Of a DNA stretch of 64,000 nt, positions 21,201-27,815 are shown piece by piece. The translations under genes were made by a program, and so were the position numbers. This DNA comes from Methylotenera versatilis 79 (lineage in GTDB: Bacteria > Pseudomonadota > Gammaproteobacteria > Burkholderiales > Methylophilaceae), in contig NZ_ARVX01000001.1 in assembly GCF_000384375.1 (NCBI RefSeq), positions 1,240,001 through 1,304,000 on the forward strand, given 5' to 3'. Under the pieces are notes generated by a model that was given only the letters and a program-made list of their open reading frames with translations, searched no databases and was not told the DNA's origin. Numbering within the stretch: position 1 is the stretch's first letter; every line of letters starts with the position of its first letter.

Positions 21201-22438
21201 AAGAAATCACTGTGAGCGGGCCAGGTGAATTGTTAGTACAGGCTTCGCGCAATATTGATTTAGTCAGTACTTTGCCTACTACCATTACTGCAATTGGTAA
21301 TACAGAAAATGCAGCGCTGCCAGAGAATGGTGCATCCATTACTTTGCAGGCAGGTTTAGGTGATGGCGCAAAAGTACAAGCATATATCGACCAATATATT
21401 CTGCCTACAGGTGCTGGACCAAGTGTGTTGAAAGATAATGTAGGCGAATTGGCTGCATATCATTCAACCACAAGCACGGCATTAACCGACTATATGCGCA
21501 AGACGCAAAAACCGACTGATACGCCTTATACCGATGCAATGGCTTTGGCAGCATTCAATCAATCTGGCCTTGAATCAAAGACTATTTTTGTAAATCGGCA
21601 TTTAAGTTCAGAGTTGGTCGCTTCTGCATTAGGTTTTGCCAAAGCGGGTAATCATGATCGTGGCGATACGGCGATTGCGGCGTTGTTTCCGACTAAAAAT
21701 GTGGGAGATATTTTATTGTTTAACAGTAAGGTTTCTACCAATAGTGGCGGCAGTATTGATATGTTAGCGCCAGGCGGGGCAATAATTGTAGGTGCGCCAG
21801 GCGTCAGTAGCAGCAGTATCGCTGGTCAAGATATTGGCGTGATTACCGAAAAAAGCGGGCCGATTCGTATGCTGGCTGACCAAAATATCGAAGTCAATCA
21901 ATCTAAAGTAATTACCCAATTTGGCAGCGATATTGTCATGTGGTCTAACAAAGGTACGATTGATGCAGGTAAGGGTGCTAAATCTGCCACTTCTACGCCA
22001 CAGCGTATCGTACAAACAGATGCTTTTGGCAATACCACGGTGGAAGTAAGAGGCACCGCAACTGGCAGCGGAATCCGCGCGCAAAGTTATGATCCGGATG
22101 GTCCAAACGGTATACAAGAAGAGCCCAAAAAAGGTGATGTGTATTTGGTTGCGCCAATTGTTGATGCAGGTGAAGCGGGTATTGAAGCGGGTGATTTAGT
22201 GATTGTCGCGCCTATTGTGCTGAACTCGACCAATATCCAAGTACAGGGTGCATCATCAGGCGTACCAATTGCAGCGACTTCTAACTTGGCAGGTGTTAAT
22301 GCTGGGCTATCGCCAGATTCGGTTAACTCAGCCACTGCTGCAGTTGCGCAGAGTGTGGCGCAGTCAGCCAATCAATCTATGCTTAAACCCGTCCTGCCAT
22401 CCATTATTTCAGTTGATGTGATTAGTATCGGTCAATAA
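12209..22438 (+). CDS. Giant filamentous haemagglutinin-like TpsA exoprotein
   Basis: At 3409 residues this is the largest gene in the window. It begins with an extended signal peptide region (MNQGIYQLVYSKVLHMFVPA to the AFA site at about 60) followed by the TPS secretion domain, with NPTQIRV, IVDWNSLNLG and YFINTNGIIFGANAQFN. The middle is a long beta-helix of G-N-V/D-I repeats. The last about 250 residues look like the DUF3739 C-terminal region of large haemagglutinins. ATG 12209 is chosen over GTG 12206 because AGGAG at 12198-12202 is well spaced. Likely a surface adhesin secreted through the neighbouring TpsB. No cell-anchor or toxin domain is visible. Confidence 0.92.
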   Translation: MNQGIYQLVYSKVLHMFVPASEAVRSRGGKGSRRNRKQAKSAMVFTVIASFSYTYSAFAQTVLPAGLDIRTINPTQIRVTSSDANNINFQQLVPRAIVDWNSLNLGKGQNFNVDMLKSYSMLNRIHDMNPSLLDGNVNAAGNIYFINTNGIIFGANAQFNVGSLYAGTLDMTDDLFNNGFINSDATFKEVFTAVGEITTPASMVVEAGAKINTAQGGKVVLFAQDITNSGVINTPDGQTILAAGKKVYLASSKDPAGFLVEVDGGGTATNLGTIVAERGNITMMGLAVNQKGTLTATTSVRANGSIHLLAQEKVNITAGQVTGLRDGIVALATGSVTEVKPELDDKEEISRLQAFKYADDITSGSLKKSVIKMEASLINIDGKVTAKSGTVSATTLNDAATVLAAANQAKQRIYIGENANIDVSGVDAVAPMSRNQIDPELFSDQNKDNPILRDSGLNKAQVYIDLRKGTDLIDTLPFEKLKTVTLAEALTDGGTIKLSTPADIIVRKGAVLDVSGGSTTYEAGVIKETNLFYNGKLVPISEAKKGVPYDQVGDVYVDVDKRTGNAKVWALGGSDNRGWGSISKDSTPKTLKTFVVGTQVASYLEGGDAGKLDLTVTGDNAFTQNLVLAGQLIANTKVGTQQLIDHKIPNGGEILISANQLILTKVAKELEDSFKPNQMLADSENFQSVISTDFTNNGFNKINLTKVVKLEVNDTLNIKPNGALTLGLNNQINADIIAPGSNISASNISTTTVADNVRISTAGTFTNDAPGIAGQYSTEAAINGGVAENTDAGGIQLGILALGKNTVLDASAGAHVTNKRELKKGSAGNIGFISNGKIDDSVTLQAYGFDHGGKLAVNFDQQQVNIAGNANASATDIDIARGFFNKGGFSEYKLSGLTVNIGDTSNNSPAQEIYTAAQTWQINPNFANEVGGQAMSTVASTVVLPEDTRQAVSLNFSADKLGGVLTLAENTTLRTDRGGNVSLSAGKQVNVLGDITTPSGNIDIHINDDDVTLPQDATQAVFIGEKSVLSARGTTLTLPDSQANLLHTQVFNAGTIKINQAAKESEIQKGALIIKKGAVLDVSGASIVNDVNTVRGLERATLHGDAGTISLTGIGSMLLDGDFKGAATGSGRDGSLNLTFAAQEFSPETHPESLYPNGSGTFTVTQQKQLQADNFNSGDAIKTVLTDSNAPINNSDTAYLKAQVSAQQIAAGDFANVKIKSYRGTATPASAIELADGVDLKVAGNLTLESPVVKVKDDGIAKLTANHITFKSLNTVVDAAAVTAGTGQLTTQASQTYIDGAIAIVGVNKTIINNVLDVHGQGALAANGDINITARQIYPNTAYLDDTIPDALSFEAMGDGSKITINSSGQKAKPVLSAAGTLKFKADNIVQNGVLTAPFGSIQLEGKESVTLVAGSKTSISADSLTIPYLQTQTGGKDTVPLDVTLSEKRIEIQSKSVDLQKDAVLDLSATGSLFSYEFIKGIGGSNDVLAQPNTYAVIPNFGDGFAPVDIAYNNAAQAVGVGKTVYLTGVPGLASGMYTLLPARYALVPGAFMVQANAGNLLAGAVTPQLDGSHLATGYFSELGTGARDANWSTFKVTDGAIFRPAAGTISKSPSQYLLTDLTDFYSNPLNTDGKTVALPIDAGKLSLDAEKLNLDATIVANKGVSKDGKSGSGLQVDIASDQIRVVSNKDAADTTSLQLTADSLNKLNAESLVLGGTSRLDSAGVKQITTKAETVSIENSSADAIKTPTFIATASDIVTVKSGAVIDTGPATKTPTKTVVASNGEGALFAASSASDISYSRAGGANATKGVLDIQADSTIKAGNSVVLDATQIAHLDGNVTLQDGGSATLGANRILLGNAPIGTAGLNVNAASLAALGQLKSLALNSYSNVDTFGAVNFGNRNLNLTIDAAGIAGNLVAGETAGSVLANNQPVVFIANQFTLKNTSGATLTDPLEASNRTLNIQANTVKLEGKQASNTNTEAGKTQIAGYTNVAINADEVRVANAGETNFNVANTTVTTGRISAETAADYKINATQLSVNKLENAKITEKAGFGAKLGIAADNLTVASNIDLASGQLSLTAKTGDLTIENGANISATSNTVNFYNTAVQSNAGSVTLASTTGNVNVKAGAVVDVTSQGVADAGLVKVIATSGTANIAGQLKGAAAGTGKGGRLAVDVKTLSNLNTTDNQAAGFDEKRQYRVREGDVNIAATGVNALKSRDIEVSADAGKITVSGDIIATAPKNSRIALFAGNGVTLESTANLKANSTKAGEAGGEVQISSTAANLDNTPDLLDFKTGSKVDVSGGVGGLGGDVTITAPRTLDNKDIEIAQMGTTFTGVNGVVKLVGEKVYVKTGTNASLNAADFSKSTTTGFYKETESFMKSVYSDVAHGLSRLNLAGNAQFNITPEVEVVNKNGSLTLASDTSLYDWRFDAKTGAGVTDTADLQKGFNANGELLAGTLSLRASQNITVNGTLSDGFSNATLTVVSTPARAATPEIPEVLDADGNLVTPAIPAMEAQDAVGVQGLQSWTYNLVAGADFSAANQLTTNDNLAGNITVANNKGIRTGTGDINIAAAGNLTMAGIGSVVYTAGRNAAGLAGFDSPASSLAPLYLTDGGDIHIATKGNIVGGESATSNRQLINNWLFRQGGGRDSRDTTWWVRPDLFKQSTATLGGGDIYIDAVGNISNFSASAPTTARFDSNGTSNNQVVSGGGDVTVNAGNDIVNGVYYVAKGDGVLNAGNDIRNTANTFGTMLALQDGNFKVNAGNNAYIESVVNPTLLAQSTRNDNTNANLGISTYFNSYSDAAKVNVAGLLGNVVFGQTPVNDIGTKLADFKTNAVLREGVRYYPSQVNAIAFNGDIRFGENQDKKAIVLLPSAMGDLKLLAANNIQTYGILMSDADISGIASINNPLNQTNYIEFENVLKSHAAALPYQNAIDPVLIVANNGNITGSDIDVSINLPKFAKIVAGNDIDGIKLNIQHNNNSDISLVKAGNDVKTQEITVSGPGELLVQASRNIDLVSTLPTTITAIGNTENAALPENGASITLQAGLGDGAKVQAYIDQYILPTGAGPSVLKDNVGELAAYHSTTSTALTDYMRKTQKPTDTPYTDAMALAAFNQSGLESKTIFVNRHLSSELVASALGFAKAGNHDRGDTAIAALFPTKNVGDILLFNSKVSTNSGGSIDMLAPGGAIIVGAPGVSSSSIAGQDIGVITEKSGPIRMLADQNIEVNQSKVITQFGSDIVMWSNKGTIDAGKGAKSATSTPQRIVQTDAFGNTTVEVRGTATGSGIRAQSYDPDGPNGIQEEPKKGDVYLVAPIVDAGEAGIEAGDLVIVAPIVLNSTNIQVQGASSGVPIAATSNLAGVNAGLSPDSVNSATAAVAQSVAQSANQSMLKPVLPSIISVDVISIGQ

Positions 22439-22481
22439 ATTAGCTACAACTAATCGTATTTGATTCATTTATCGCCATACC

Positions 22482-22523
22482 AAAACCTCTATTTCATGCT
22501 GTGAAATAGAGGTTTTATTTTTA
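22482..22523 (+). terminator. Strong terminator after tpsA
   Basis: A 15-bp perfect stem, AAAACCTCTATTTCA / TGAAATAGAGGTTTT, followed by ATTTTT. The A-rich left arm means it could also work on the other strand. It isolates tpsA from the TonB-energy genes that follow. Confidence 0.85.
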
Positions 22524-22536
22524 GTATTTTCACCCT

Positions 22537-22570
22537 AAAAAAGACTAGTTTTTAAGACTAGTTCTTTTTT
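22537..22570. promoter_or_regulatory. Tandem AAGACTAGTT repeat before the exbB-like gene
   Basis: Two identical 10-mers AAGACTAGTT are separated by TTT, and the whole can also fold as AAAAAAGACTAG / CTAGTTCTTTTTT. It may be a second, weaker terminator, or a binding site. The ACTAGT core also occurs before tpsB and twice before epsD. Confidence 0.4.
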
Positions 22571-22630
22571 AATCTGCCTGACATATTCGCTAGTTACACT
22601 CACGCTTTTATTAAATACATCACTTCAAAA

Positions 22631-24349
22631 ATGGTCTTTATGCAGTTATCCAAACTCTTCAAAAATAATCGTTTTTACACATACTTAATCACATTTTTGA
22701 TGGCATTTTTTCTATTGCCAACTTTGGCACATGCCGAATGGAATGCCGATTGGGCGCAACGCAAAAAAATCAGTATTAATGCAGTCGGTATCAGCCAAGC
22801 GATTTCTCAGCCATCTGTTGTGGTGCGTTTGCACTCAGGCAATTTCGACTTTACCAGCGTGAATGTCGATGGATCTGATATCCGTTTTATTGCCCAAGAT
22901 GATAAAACTGAGCTGAAATATTTTATTGAAAAATTTGATGCGGTGAACGAATTAGCCATCATTTGGGTGCAAGTGCCACAAATCAGTGGCGCCGATAAAG
23001 ATGCGCATTTCTGGTTGTATTCCGGTAATGAAAAAGCGACTTCTACCGCTAGTCCAAAAATCATGCTGGATGCGCATCTAGTCGCAAAATTCCAGTTTTC
23101 AGACAAAGCATTATTGCAAGATAGCAGCGCTTCTGGCTTGTTTGCAACAGGCAAAATCACCGCACAAAAAGCGGGATTAATCGGCGAAAGCGCTATCTTA
23201 ACTGGCGAACCGTTAGTGATTCCAGCTAACGCAGCCACCAATGCTAGCGCCGGTTTTACATGGTCTGCATGGGTTAAGCCTTCAGCCTTGCCGCAAACAG
23301 CCAGTTTATATAGCCAAGAAAATAATGTGAATTTAGCTATTGATGCACAAAAACTCACGCTCAAAATTGCCGATGTCGCCATCAGTGGCGGTGAGTTGAA
23401 ACCAGCAGTTTGGCAATATGTTGCGTTTACGTTAAGCGCTGGCAAAGCGGTTTTATATTTAAACGGTGCTGAAGTTGCAACAGGCGATGTGCCAACGGTG
23501 GACACGGCAACCGATATTAAGATTGGTGAGGGTTTTACTGGCGAAATTGATGAGTTAGAAATCGCTAATGTGGCACGCAATGCAGACTTTATTAAGTTAA
23601 TTTTTAATAGCGAAGGTGTAGATAGCCAGTTATTAAAAATTGCCGAAGGCGATGGTGCAGAAGAGGAAGAAGGCGAAGCGAATTATCTAGCTATTTTAGT
23701 TAACAGCTTAACCATCGATGCAAAAATCGTTATCGGTATTTTGGCGGTGATGTTTGCGGTGAGTGTGTGGGTAATGTGGTCTAAAGCGATGCTGGTAGTA
23801 CGTACCGATAAAGACAATAAACGCTTCTTAGCGCGCTTTCAAAAATCCAATGAAAATGATTTATTAGAATTAGATAAAGGTGGCAAATATCCACACTCTA
23901 ATTTGTATAAATTGTATTTAGCAGGTTTGCGCGAGATTAAAAAACGTCAGCATGAAGGCCAGAAACTATCATTAAGCGGCGCTTCGATGGATGCGATTAA
24001 AGCGGCGATTGATGCAGACTTAGTGCGCGAAACGCAACGCCAAAATGCGGGCATGGTGTTGCTGACGATTGCGATTTCAGGCGGCCCTTTCTTGGGATTG
24101 CTGGGTACTGTGGTTGGCGTGATGATTACCTTTGCCGCAATTGCCGCCGCAGGTGATGTAAACGTAAACGCCATCGCGCCAGGTATTGCAGCTGCTTTGC
24201 TGGCAACTGTTGCTGGTTTGGCAGTGGCGATTCCTGCGCTGTTTGGCTATAACTATTTAGCCAGTCGCATCAAAAATATCACTATTGCCATGCAGATTTT
24301 CGTGGACGAGTTTGTGACGCGTTCAGCCGAGCTTTTTGGCAAAGAGTAA
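22631..24349 (+). CDS. ExbB/TolQ-type proton channel with DUF2341 and LamG-like domains
   Basis: This 572-residue protein is a fusion. A signal peptide or first membrane segment (about 1-36) leads to a DUF2341 domain (about 45-135, with YFIEKFD and FWLYSGN). A concanavalin A/LamG-like jelly roll follows (about 150-320, with AGFTWSAWVKP and ATGDV...IGEGFTGEIDELEIANVAR). After a membrane segment (about 362-382) the ordinary MotA/TolQ/ExbB channel domain occupies about 430-565. ExbB uses proton flow to drive TonB. Here a probable sugar- or glycan-binding module is joined to the motor. ATG 22640 is an alternative start. Confidence 0.88.
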   Translation: MVFMQLSKLFKNNRFYTYLITFLMAFFLLPTLAHAEWNADWAQRKKISINAVGISQAISQPSVVVRLHSGNFDFTSVNVDGSDIRFIAQDDKTELKYFIEKFDAVNELAIIWVQVPQISGADKDAHFWLYSGNEKATSTASPKIMLDAHLVAKFQFSDKALLQDSSASGLFATGKITAQKAGLIGESAILTGEPLVIPANAATNASAGFTWSAWVKPSALPQTASLYSQENNVNLAIDAQKLTLKIADVAISGGELKPAVWQYVAFTLSAGKAVLYLNGAEVATGDVPTVDTATDIKIGEGFTGEIDELEIANVARNADFIKLIFNSEGVDSQLLKIAEGDGAEEEEGEANYLAILVNSLTIDAKIVIGILAVMFAVSVWVMWSKAMLVVRTDKDNKRFLARFQKSNENDLLELDKGGKYPHSNLYKLYLAGLREIKKRQHEGQKLSLSGASMDAIKAAIDADLVRETQRQNAGMVLLTIAISGGPFLGLLGTVVGVMITFAAIAAAGDVNVNAIAPGIAAALLATVAGLAVAIPALFGYNYLASRIKNITIAMQIFVDEFVTRSAELFGKE

Positions 24350-24352
24350 ACC

Positions 24353-24763
24353 ATGTCAGAAGGCATAAAAGAAGAGAACCAGCTCTATGACGAGATTAAC
24401 ATCACGCCGATGTTGGACTTGGCGTACGTGTTGCTGGTGATTTTTATCATCATGACAACCGCGTCTGTGCAGGGCGTAAAAGTCGATATTCCGCAAACGA
24501 TTAACTCAGCAAGTTTGGCGAAGCCGCAGACGCGCGCGATTACCATTTCAAGCGATGGCAGTGTGTATTTGGATGCTTATCCAGTAGATATGGCAACGCT
24601 AGAGCAGCGGTTAAGCGAGTTTAAGAGCGGTAATCCTGATTTGCCCGTTGTGCTAAAAGGTGACGCGGCAGCGCATTACGAAAAAGTATCTGAAGTATTG
24701 GAAATTTGTAAAAAACTGGACATTACCGAAGTGGGTTTGGTCACGAAAAAAGTGGCTGGTTAA
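24353..24763 (+). CDS. exbD: ExbD-type biopolymer transport protein, copy 1
   Basis: A 136-residue ExbD with a short cytoplasmic start, the membrane helix around ITPMLDLAYVLLVIF and a periplasmic domain. Asp22 in the helix is the proton-carrying residue of the family. It starts three bases after the ExbB-like gene, so the two are one operon and should form the channel. A very similar ExbD lies 124 bases downstream. Confidence 0.92.
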   Translation: MSEGIKEENQLYDEINITPMLDLAYVLLVIFIIMTTASVQGVKVDIPQTINSASLAKPQTRAITISSDGSVYLDAYPVDMATLEQRLSEFKSGNPDLPVVLKGDAAAHYEKVSEVLEICKKLDITEVGLVTKKVAG

Positions 24764-24764
24764 T

Positions 24765-24885
24765 ACAAGCCTGTATTGCTAAGTTAGGCAAGGCGCGAAC
24801 CAAAAAAATGGACGCGGTATATGGGTGATATGTAAGGCCAATTTTTTGGTGAGTAACGCAGCATAACGACGCAAGACGGGATTTT
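24765..24885. repeat. Imperfect palindromic element between the exbD copies
   Basis: The non-coding gap is an imperfect inverted repeat. The left arm holds TTGCTAAGTTAGGCAAGGCGCG and ACCAAAAAAATGG; the complement of the right arm reads TTGCGTCGTTATGC and ACCAAAAAATTGG. The centre reads GACGCGGTATATGGGTGATA. Its GC-richer makeup and symmetry fit a mobile intergenic repeat such as a REP or MITE-like element. Only one copy occurs in the window, so the repeat status is inferred from structure. Confidence 0.5.
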
Positions 24886-24887
24886 AA

Positions 24888-25292
24888 ATGCAAGTTCAAA
24901 ATGATGCACAGCCATACGACACCATCAACATCACACCGATGTTGGATTTGGCGTATGTGTTGCTGGTGATTTTTATTTTGATGACAACCGCTGGCGTGCA
25001 GGGTTTAACCATGCATCTGCCAAAGCCATCCAATAAACCCAGCACAGAAAAACATGACGTGAAAATCGTACAAGTTCAGCAGGGTGGTGGCGTGACGATT
25101 AATGGTGCGGGTGTGAGTATGGCAGAGCTTGAAAGCCAATTGAACGCAGCAAAAGCGGCGGACCCCAAATTTAATGTGATGATTAAAGGCGATGCCAAGG
25201 CGCCTTATGCAGGCGTGGTGGGTGTGATTGATTTGGTGAACAGGCTGGAAATTGAAAATGTGGGTTTGGTGACGGGTCGCATAGGTACTTGA
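24888..25292 (+). CDS. exbD: ExbD-type biopolymer transport protein, copy 2
   Basis: A 134-residue ExbD with Asp20 in the membrane helix. The helix region is nearly identical at DNA level to copy 1 (ITPMLDLAYVLLVIF in both), while the periplasmic domains have diverged. That is the pattern of a tandem duplication kept similar only where the helix packs into ExbB. TonB follows after 46 bases. Two ExbD forms may build a mixed dimer or alternate between partners. Confidence 0.92.
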   Translation: MQVQNDAQPYDTINITPMLDLAYVLLVIFILMTTAGVQGLTMHLPKPSNKPSTEKHDVKIVQVQQGGGVTINGAGVSMAELESQLNAAKAADPKFNVMIKGDAKAPYAGVVGVIDLVNRLEIENVGLVTGRIGT

Positions 25293-25338
25293 CTAAATAA
25301 CTTAACAAATAGACTTAACCAAAATTTAGCCATTAATT

Positions 25339-26052
25339 ATGCAAGATATGCACACAACATACGACCCAGTTTTAGACGATGATGAACCACAGTCGAAATC
25401 TGGTGTTTGGCTTAAACGTGTCGCGATAATTGTCATCGGGCTGATTGTCTTGGCTGGTATTGGATATGGTCTTAATAGCTTGATGTCTGGCGGAGCGTCG
25501 ATGAAGAAGCAGGTGACAACGATTAAGTTGCTTCCCGATACGCCACCGCCGCCACCTCCACCGCCGCCCAAAGAACCACCAAAAGAACAGCCAAAACCTG
25601 ATGCGCCTAAAGAAGTGAAAATTGAGCAACCAAAACCTGCAGAAACGCCACCAGCAGAGCAACTGAAAATGGAAGGCCCAGCTGGCGATGGCCCAAGTGC
25701 TTTTCAGGCAGGTGCAGTGAATAATGATTACAAAGGCGGCGAAGTGAAAACCATCGGCTCTGACGGCGGCGCTAAATTTAACTGGTACGCCGGCATTGTT
25801 AAAAATCAAATAGAAGCGGCATTAGAAAAAGACAAAAAATTAGCCGAAGGTCAATACAAGTTAATCGTGAGTATTTGGCTACGCAAGAATGGCGATATTG
25901 AAAAATTGGAATGGTCGCAATCGGACGCGAACGCCAATATTGAACAGGCGGTTAAAGCCGCTTTAGATAATATGCCCGCTCTGCGCGAACCGCCGCCAGA
26001 AGGTATGCCACAACCAATTAAGCTGCGCATTACCGCGCGAAAATTTGGTTAA
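25339..26052 (+). CDS. tonB: TonB-like energy transducer
   Basis: A 237-residue protein with a cytoplasmic start, a membrane helix (about 27-48), a Pro/Lys/Glu-rich spanning region (nine prolines in a row at about 70-78, then PKEPPKEQP) and a C-terminal TonB domain (about 155-237) with YKLIVSIWLRKNGDIEKL. TonB passes energy from ExbBD to outer-membrane proteins. No TonB-dependent receptor gene with a plug domain was seen in the window; the outer-membrane neighbours are TpsB and a porin. The partner of this TonB is therefore an open question. Confidence 0.88.
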   Translation: MQDMHTTYDPVLDDDEPQSKSGVWLKRVAIIVIGLIVLAGIGYGLNSLMSGGASMKKQVTTIKLLPDTPPPPPPPPPKEPPKEQPKPDAPKEVKIEQPKPAETPPAEQLKMEGPAGDGPSAFQAGAVNNDYKGGEVKTIGSDGGAKFNWYAGIVKNQIEAALEKDKKLAEGQYKLIVSIWLRKNGDIEKLEWSQSDANANIEQAVKAALDNMPALREPPPEGMPQPIKLRITARKFG

Positions 26053-26114
26053 AAAAATGGTTAAGTATTCGTTAGATATATTGAGTCATTAATTAAAATG
26101 AGTGAGATTTAAGT

Positions 26115-27728
26115 ATGATAAAACCGACAAAATTAGCCAGCTTGCTAACGCTTATTTTGCTGACACAATGCAATCTTGCGCAAGCAGATGAGCGTGAATC
26201 TTTAGAGCAGCTAAAAGCGACCACCACCAATTTGATTGATTTATTGGTACAAGAAGGCGTATTGAATAAAGATAAAGCGGATGCGCTAGTTAAAAAAGCT
26301 ACTGCAGATGCTGCAAGGCAAGTGAAGCAAGCTAAAGTGCAAGAAACCAATGCTGCTGAGGCAGAAGCTGGTTTGGTGCAGGATGAGAAATCGGTGCGCG
26401 TGCAATATGTGCCAGAGCATATTAAGAAAGAAATGCGCGAAGAAATCAAAAAAGACGTGATGGCTAAATTGAATTACAAGGCAGGCGAGCGTTTAGGGTT
26501 GCCAAGTTGGCTGGATAGGATTGCTTTTAGAGGTGATATGCGTTTGCGTTATCAGAATGACAGCTTTTCGGATAACAACGCACCCATTGGGGCTTTAAAC
26601 GATGTTGCGCGCTTTTCTAATATTGCAAACTCCACTTCTGAGCGTGAGCGCTATCGTGTAAGAGCCAGATTGGGGGCAGATGTAAAAGTGACTGATTGGC
26701 TGACAGGCGGCTTGCAATTTACCACAGGCCTTTTAAACACGCCGCTAACGCCGAATCAAACCGAGGGTATCGCGCAGGGTAAATATCAATTTGGGTTGGA
26801 TAGAGCGTTTTTAAAAGCGACGCCAACGTCGTGGTTGATGGTGGAAGGCGGTCGTTTCGCCAATCCACTTTTTAGCACTGATTTGTTGTGGGATCCTGAT
26901 CTAGCTTTTGACGGCTTTGCTGCCACGTTCAAACCTAAACTCAATGATAGCTGGTCGTCATTCACTACGCTGGGTGCTTTTCCTATTGAAGAAGTGCAGT
27001 CTTCAGAGGAAAACAGGGCGAAAGATAAGTGGATTTATGCCATTCAATCGGGCATTAAATGGCAAGCACAAGATAAATCCAGCGTGCGCTTGGCAGTTGG
27101 CTATAACGATTATAAAAACGTAGAAGGCAGGCAGAACCCGACTGGACTCGAGAGTTTTAATGCCACTGTCCCTGCTTTTAGGCAAAAAGGTAATAACACG
27201 TTTGATATCAATAGCCGAAATAACGGCACTATTAAACCCTCAGCGGCCACTAATGCGCTGGCATCAAAATTTGAACAAGTTAATTTAACTGGACAAATTG
27301 ATTTGCTCAAATTTGATCCAGTGCATGTGACTTTAACCGGAGATTACGTCAAAAATATTGGTTTTGATCAAGGTGAAGTATTTAGACGCACTGGTAGTTT
27401 ATTCAAAGAGGAAACAGATGCGTATCAAGTTAGATTGGATGTTGGTCAGAACAGTTTTAACCTGTTGGATAACAGCGTAGATGTGAAAAAAGGTGAATGG
27501 CAAGTATCGTTGGCTTATAAATATGTAGAAGCAGACTCTATGTTGGATGGCTACACCGACTCTAACTTTCATTTAGGTGGAACCGATGCAAAAGGCTGGA
27601 TGCTGTTTGCTAATTATGCGGTTGATAAAAACGCATGGTTAGCAGCGCGCTATTTCAGTACTGATAGCATTTCAGGACCTCCGCTAGGTATTGATGTGTT
27701 CTTGATTGATTTCGTGGCTAAATTTTAA
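26115..27728 (+). CDS. Putative porin with N-terminal coiled coil
   Basis: A 537-residue exported protein: signal peptide (about 1-24), a helical region (about 25-110, rich in Lys/Ala/Gln, probably trimeric coiled coil), then a beta barrel starting at RIAFRGDMRLRYQND and ending in FLIDFVAKF. This matches the 'putative porin' family. It follows TonB by 62 bases and is probably in the same operon. The coiled coil may reach through the periplasm towards TonB or the peptidoglycan; that is inference. Confidence 0.8.
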   Translation: MIKPTKLASLLTLILLTQCNLAQADERESLEQLKATTTNLIDLLVQEGVLNKDKADALVKKATADAARQVKQAKVQETNAAEAEAGLVQDEKSVRVQYVPEHIKKEMREEIKKDVMAKLNYKAGERLGLPSWLDRIAFRGDMRLRYQNDSFSDNNAPIGALNDVARFSNIANSTSERERYRVRARLGADVKVTDWLTGGLQFTTGLLNTPLTPNQTEGIAQGKYQFGLDRAFLKATPTSWLMVEGGRFANPLFSTDLLWDPDLAFDGFAATFKPKLNDSWSSFTTLGAFPIEEVQSSEENRAKDKWIYAIQSGIKWQAQDKSSVRLAVGYNDYKNVEGRQNPTGLESFNATVPAFRQKGNNTFDINSRNNGTIKPSAATNALASKFEQVNLTGQIDLLKFDPVHVTLTGDYVKNIGFDQGEVFRRTGSLFKEETDAYQVRLDVGQNSFNLLDNSVDVKKGEWQVSLAYKYVEADSMLDGYTDSNFHLGGTDAKGWMLFANYAVDKNAWLAARYFSTDSISGPPLGIDVFLIDFVAKF

Positions 27729-27815
27729 TCAATTGATGTTATTAATATGTCGCTAATTAATATGACTTTAATTAAATGGTTAAGTAGTTTGAAAATAAGC
27801 AAGTTAGGATTTTAA

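Noticed and set aside
12637-22371. Many antisense open frames across tpsA
   Set aside because: They mirror the biased codon use of the large plus-strand gene, lack ribosome sites and show no family motif.
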